This document shows, piece after piece, positions 15,339-17,904 of a stretch of DNA of 17,904 nucleotides. The DNA lies in contig JBDTRO010000138.1 of NCBI GenBank assembly GCA_039931635.1, positions 1 to 17,904 of the forward strand. Direction: 5' to 3'. The position numbers and the translations under genes are program-made. Each line of letters begins with the position of its first letter. Position 1 is the first letter of the stretch. Origin of the DNA: RBG-16-66-20 sp039931635 (GTDB lineage Bacteria > Pseudomonadota > Gammaproteobacteria > Burkholderiales > SG8-39). The notes below the pieces were generated by a model. That model searched no databases. It saw nothing but the letters and a program-made list of their open reading frames with translations, and had not been told where the DNA came from.

Positions 15339-15346
15339 ATTAATAT
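15339..15346. promoter_or_regulatory. AT-rich patch, possible divergent promoter
   Basis: ATTAATAT stands out in GC-rich DNA between the small minus-strand gene (start 15293) and the hydratase gene (start 15381). It could supply a -10 box on either strand (TAATAT on plus, TATTAAT on minus). No -35 is recognisable, so this is weak. Confidence 0.3.
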
Positions 15347-15380
15347 GGCGCGATCTCCCCGGTATCCACGAGCCCCCAGG

Positions 15381-16196
15381 ATGAGGCAGAGAACCAGGAC
15401 CACCGAGCGGCGCATCGAACGCGCCGGCAAATGGCTGTTCGAGGCGCACGGCAGGCGGGAGCGTTTCGGGCCCATGCCCGCGGAACTCGCGCCGCGCGAC
15501 GCCGGCGACGCCTACGCCATCCAGAGCGAGTACGTGGGCATGCGCGCCGCCACGCTCGGGCCAATTGCCGGCTACAAGATCGCCCTGACCACGCCGGCCA
15601 TGCGCGCCATGGTGGGCCTGAATGATTCCATCGCCGGCGACCTGTTGGAGAAATCCATCCTGCCAAGCCCGGCGCGGGTGCGCGCCGCCGACTACGGACG
15701 GTTGCTGGTCGAGTTCGAAATCGCGGTGGAACTGGCCGAAGACCTGCCGTCCATAGGCGCGCCGTACGACCGCGCGCGGGTGGCAACGGCGGTGGCGGCC
15801 GTGATGCCGGCGCTGGAACTCGCGGACGACCGCAACGCCGACTACACCGGCATCTCGGCGCACGCGCTGATGCTGATCGCCGACAACGCCTGGAACGAAG
15901 GCACGGTGCTGGGCGAAAAAGTGCGCGACTGGAGCGGCATCGACCTGGGAGCGCTGCGCGGCGTGGCCACCATCAATGGCGAGAATGTGGGCGAGGGCCA
16001 TGGCCGCGACGTCATGGGTCATCCCCTGGAAGCGCTGGCGTGGATCGCCAATAACCTCGCCTCGCGCGGCCTCGGCCTGTGGCGCGGCGACGTGGTGATC
16101 ACTGGCAGCCTGATAGCGTCGAAATTCCCCAAGGCGGGTGACAGGATTCGATTTGAAGCCGGCGCGCTGGGCGCGGTGGAACTTCAGGTCAGCTGA
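15381..16196 (+). CDS. 2-keto-4-pentenoate hydratase family protein (MhpD-like)
   Basis: A member of the fumarylacetoacetate hydrolase superfamily, hydratase branch, which adds water to 2-hydroxypentadienoate-type acids in aromatic meta-cleavage pathways; some relatives are decarboxylases. It has 271 residues, close to MhpD (269). GPIAGYKIALTTPAM (60-74) matches the family's GYKIGLT motif. Expected metal ligands are Glu111 and Glu113 (LLVEFEIAVEL) and Glu146 (PALELADDRN). The C-terminal GDVVITGSL (236-244) is the family's closing motif. ATG 15381 gives family-like length; an ATG at 15345 would add 12 residues. No ring-cleavage dioxygenase is in view, so the substrate is open. It ends tail to tail with the ligase gene, overlapping by eight bases. 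Confidence 0.85.
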   Translation: MRQRTRTTERRIERAGKWLFEAHGRRERFGPMPAELAPRDAGDAYAIQSEYVGMRAATLGPIAGYKIALTTPAMRAMVGLNDSIAGDLLEKSILPSPARVRAADYGRLLVEFEIAVELAEDLPSIGAPYDRARVATAVAAVMPALELADDRNADYTGISAHALMLIADNAWNEGTVLGEKVRDWSGIDLGALRGVATINGENVGEGHGRDVMGHPLEALAWIANNLASRGLGLWRGDVVITGSLIASKFPKAGDRIRFEAGALGAVELQVS

Positions 16197-17631
16197 TCAG
16201 CCGCTTCAGTTCCGCCTTCTGCACCTTGCCCATCGCGTTCCTGGGCAGGCTTTCGAGAAAGACCACGCGGCGAGGGTGCTTGTATTTGGCCAGGCGGTTT
16301 TCAAAGAGTGCCCGCACTGCTTTCTCATTCAGCTCGGAATTCTTCTGTAAAACGATACAGGCAAGAGCGGATTCGCCCCATTTGGCGTCCTCGACGCCAA
16401 TGACCGCGGCTTCCGCGATCGCCGGGCAATCGGCGAGCACGTTCTCGAGTTCCGCGGGATAGATGTTCTCGCCGCCGGAAATAATCACGTCCTTCGAGCG
16501 GCCCATGATCCAGTAGTAGCCGTCCTCGTCCACGCGCGCGAGGTCGCCGGTGCGGAACCAGCCGGCGGGCGAAAGCGATGCGGCGGTGGCGGCGGGATCG
16601 TTCCAGTAGCAGCGCATCACGTTGGGGCCGCGCACGAGGATTTCGCCCTCCACCAGCTTCACTTCGCAATGCGGCGCCGGTTTGCCGGTGCTGCCGAGCT
16701 TGCGCACGGCGTCTTCGGCGAGCAGGACGATGGCGATGGGCGAGGTCTCGGTGCAGCCGTAGATCTGGCCCACGGGAATGCCGCGTTCGTGGAAAGCGCG
16801 GATCATTGACTCGGGCACCACCATCGAACCCGCATTCATCATGCGCAACGACGACAGGTCGGTCGTTGTCCAGGCCGGATGAGAGATCACCGCCTGCAGG
16901 GTCGCCGGCACCAGCAGGGAAATCGTCGGCCTGCGCGCGGCGACGTCGGCGAGCCAGAGCGCGGGATCGAAGCGCTTGTGGAGCGTCACGGTGCCGCCGG
17001 CCTGCAGCGCGGGCAGCGTCTGGTTGTTGAGCCCGCCGACATGGAACATCGGCAGGGCGGTGAGGATGTGGTCTGCCTGCGTCAGGCCGTGGGCGTGGAT
17101 CGAATTCAGTCCGTTTGCGAGCAGCGCCGACTGGCGCAGCACCGCGCCCTTGGGCTTGCCGGTCGTGCCGGAGGTGTAAACGATAAGTACGTCGTCCTCG
17201 TCGGAACCTTGAGGTTTCGGGCTTTTATTCTCTTCATACTTGCCGATGGGAATTCCAAGATGCCTCCCATGGACTTCAAAATCAGCATCGCAAAACAAGC
17301 ACTTCGGCGAGCAATCGGCGAGGATGGTTTTGTGCTCGGCCGCGGTCAGGCGCCAGTTGAGCGGCACCAGGATCGCGCCCAGGCGCGCAAGCGCGAAGAG
17401 GAGCACCAGCATCTCGGGACAGTTGTAGCCAAGCCAGGCGACGCGGTCGCCTTTTTTCACCGGTAGTGAATTTGAAGTTTTCCGGACCCGGTTCCACAGG
17501 TCCTGGTAGCTGATGTCGACGCCGCTGAAATGAATCGCGGTCTTCGAAGGAGACGCCTCCGCGCAGCGCTCGATGATGCGCGAGAGGTTAATCGTCGGTC
17601 TCGCCGGCCTCGTAGAGCGCTTCGCGGCCAA
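16189..17631 (-). CDS. AMP-forming acyl-CoA synthetase (class I adenylate-forming)
   Basis: Activates a carboxylic acid to its CoA thioester through an acyl-AMP. It has 480 residues from TTG 17631. Core motifs are YTSGTTGKPKG (152-162), YGCTETS (291-297), TGDLARVDEDG (361-371), GRSKDVIISGGENIYPAELE (377-396) and the catalytic lysine 469 in NAMGKVQK. All catalytic elements are intact. The short length and GWFRTGDLARVDEDGYYWI place it near medium/long-chain or malonyl-type ligases; the substrate cannot be told. The start is uncertain: no ATG exists before residue 74, TTG 17631 gives a 44-base overlap with the upstream gene, and the family-like start NLSRIIERCAE follows an ATT at 17592. It is co-oriented and overlapping with an acyl-CoA dehydrogenase gene, suggesting one catabolic operon. 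Confidence 0.9.
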   Translation of the reverse strand: MAAKRSTRPARPTINLSRIIERCAEASPSKTAIHFSGVDISYQDLWNRVRKTSNSLPVKKGDRVAWLGYNCPEMLVLLFALARLGAILVPLNWRLTAAEHKTILADCSPKCLFCDADFEVHGRHLGIPIGKYEENKSPKPQGSDEDDVLIVYTSGTTGKPKGAVLRQSALLANGLNSIHAHGLTQADHILTALPMFHVGGLNNQTLPALQAGGTVTLHKRFDPALWLADVAARRPTISLLVPATLQAVISHPAWTTTDLSSLRMMNAGSMVVPESMIRAFHERGIPVGQIYGCTETSPIAIVLLAEDAVRKLGSTGKPAPHCEVKLVEGEILVRGPNVMRCYWNDPAATAASLSPAGWFRTGDLARVDEDGYYWIMGRSKDVIISGGENIYPAELENVLADCPAIAEAAVIGVEDAKWGESALACIVLQKNSELNEKAVRALFENRLAKYKHPRRVVFLESLPRNAMGKVQKAELKRLIS

Positions 17632-17904
17632 TGCGGTCGAGGCAGAGTTCGGCGGTCCAGGGCAGCATCAGGGCGCCGCAGCGGGAGTCGCGGTAGAGGC
17701 GCTCCAGCGGCAGGGTTTTCAGCATGGACTGGCCGCCGCAGGTACGGATCGCGAGGGCGCAGAGGGCGTTGGCGTTTTCCATGATGGTGAACTGCGTCGC
17801 GTAGGCGCGCAGGCGCGCGTCCTTGGGCGGATCCACGCGCGCGTCATCGAGCATGCGCAGGAAGAGGGCGCGCGTCTGCTCGAGCTTGATCCACATCTCG
17901 GCCA
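17588..17904 (-). CDS. Acyl-CoA dehydrogenase-like protein, C-terminal part (5' end outside window)
   Basis: The visible 105 or so residues are the helical C-terminal domain of an acyl-CoA dehydrogenase family flavoenzyme. The pattern is RAYATQFTIMENANALCALA, then the CGGQSML motif, LERLYRDSRCGALM and AELCLDRIGREAL. CGG and ERxYRD are the usual FAD- and dimer-contacting elements. Where many members have GTxEI, this one has LPWTAELCLDR, so it may belong to a side branch with a different substrate or catalytic base. It ends in TAA at 17590-17588, overlapping the ligase start region. The N-terminal and FAD-binding parts lie beyond the right edge, so integrity cannot be judged. Confidence 0.85.
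   Translation of the reverse strand, partial: AEMWIKLEQTRALFLRMLDDARVDPPKDARLRAYATQFTIMENANALCALAIRTCGGQSMLKTLPLERLYRDSRCGALMLPWTAELCLDRIGREALYEAGETDD

Noticed and set aside
15132..16022. 296-codon extension of the small basic protein across the hydratase gene
   Set aside because: Only the last 53 codons look like a protein with conserved-type motifs; the rest is antisense to the hydratase.

Overview
This window looks like a chromosomal core region of a GC-rich betaproteobacterium (about two-thirds G+C judged by eye). The evidence is the gene order: rpoE-rseA-rseB-mucD, then lepA-lepB-DUF4845-rnc-era-recO-pdxJ-acpS-nagZ, then efp, uvrC, pgsA and tRNA Gly-Cys-Leu. Nearly every gene is full length, and most neighbours overlap by 1-13 bases. 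I see no insertion sequences, prophage genes, CRISPR arrays or toxin-antitoxin modules, apart from a YgfX-like membrane protein at the left edge.

Region by region. Bases 1-4359 hold the envelope-stress block: a YgfX-like protein, sigma-E (rpoE) behind a sigma-E-like promoter, its membrane anti-sigma factor (rseA), the periplasmic regulator (rseB), a periplasmic HtrA protease (mucD) and a small secreted protein of unknown role. Bases 4387-11864 hold a long, tightly packed plus-strand run: elongation factor 4, signal peptidase I, a DUF4845 membrane protein, RNase III, the ribosome-assembly GTPase Era, recombination protein RecO, two cofactor genes (pdxJ, acpS) and the wall-recycling glucosaminidase nagZ. 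A hairpin with a U-tract lies directly against the lepA start codon. Bases 11884-12450 hold efp on the minus strand, divergent from uvrC across a 43-base gap with a palindromic -10 box. Bases 12494-15129 hold uvrC, pgsA and three tRNA genes, with a strong terminator-like hairpin between tRNA-Gly and tRNA-Cys.

Bases 15132-17904 form a more accessory right end: a 53-residue basic protein with a possible zinc site (minus), a 2-keto-4-pentenoate hydratase family protein (plus), an AMP-forming acyl-CoA ligase (minus) and the 3' end of an acyl-CoA dehydrogenase-like gene (minus). Together they suggest organic-acid or fatty-acid catabolism, with unknown substrates.

I did not find a convincing new multi-gene system. 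The observations most worth checking are the EF-P loop type with no earP at the locus, the hairpin-only lepA leader, the terminator inside the tRNA cluster, a paired A8 tract inside pdxJ, a 27-residue gap in UvrC, a symmetric efp/uvrC promoter with a probably leaderless uvrC mRNA, and the small basic protein beside tRNA-Leu. All promoter and terminator calls are by eye.
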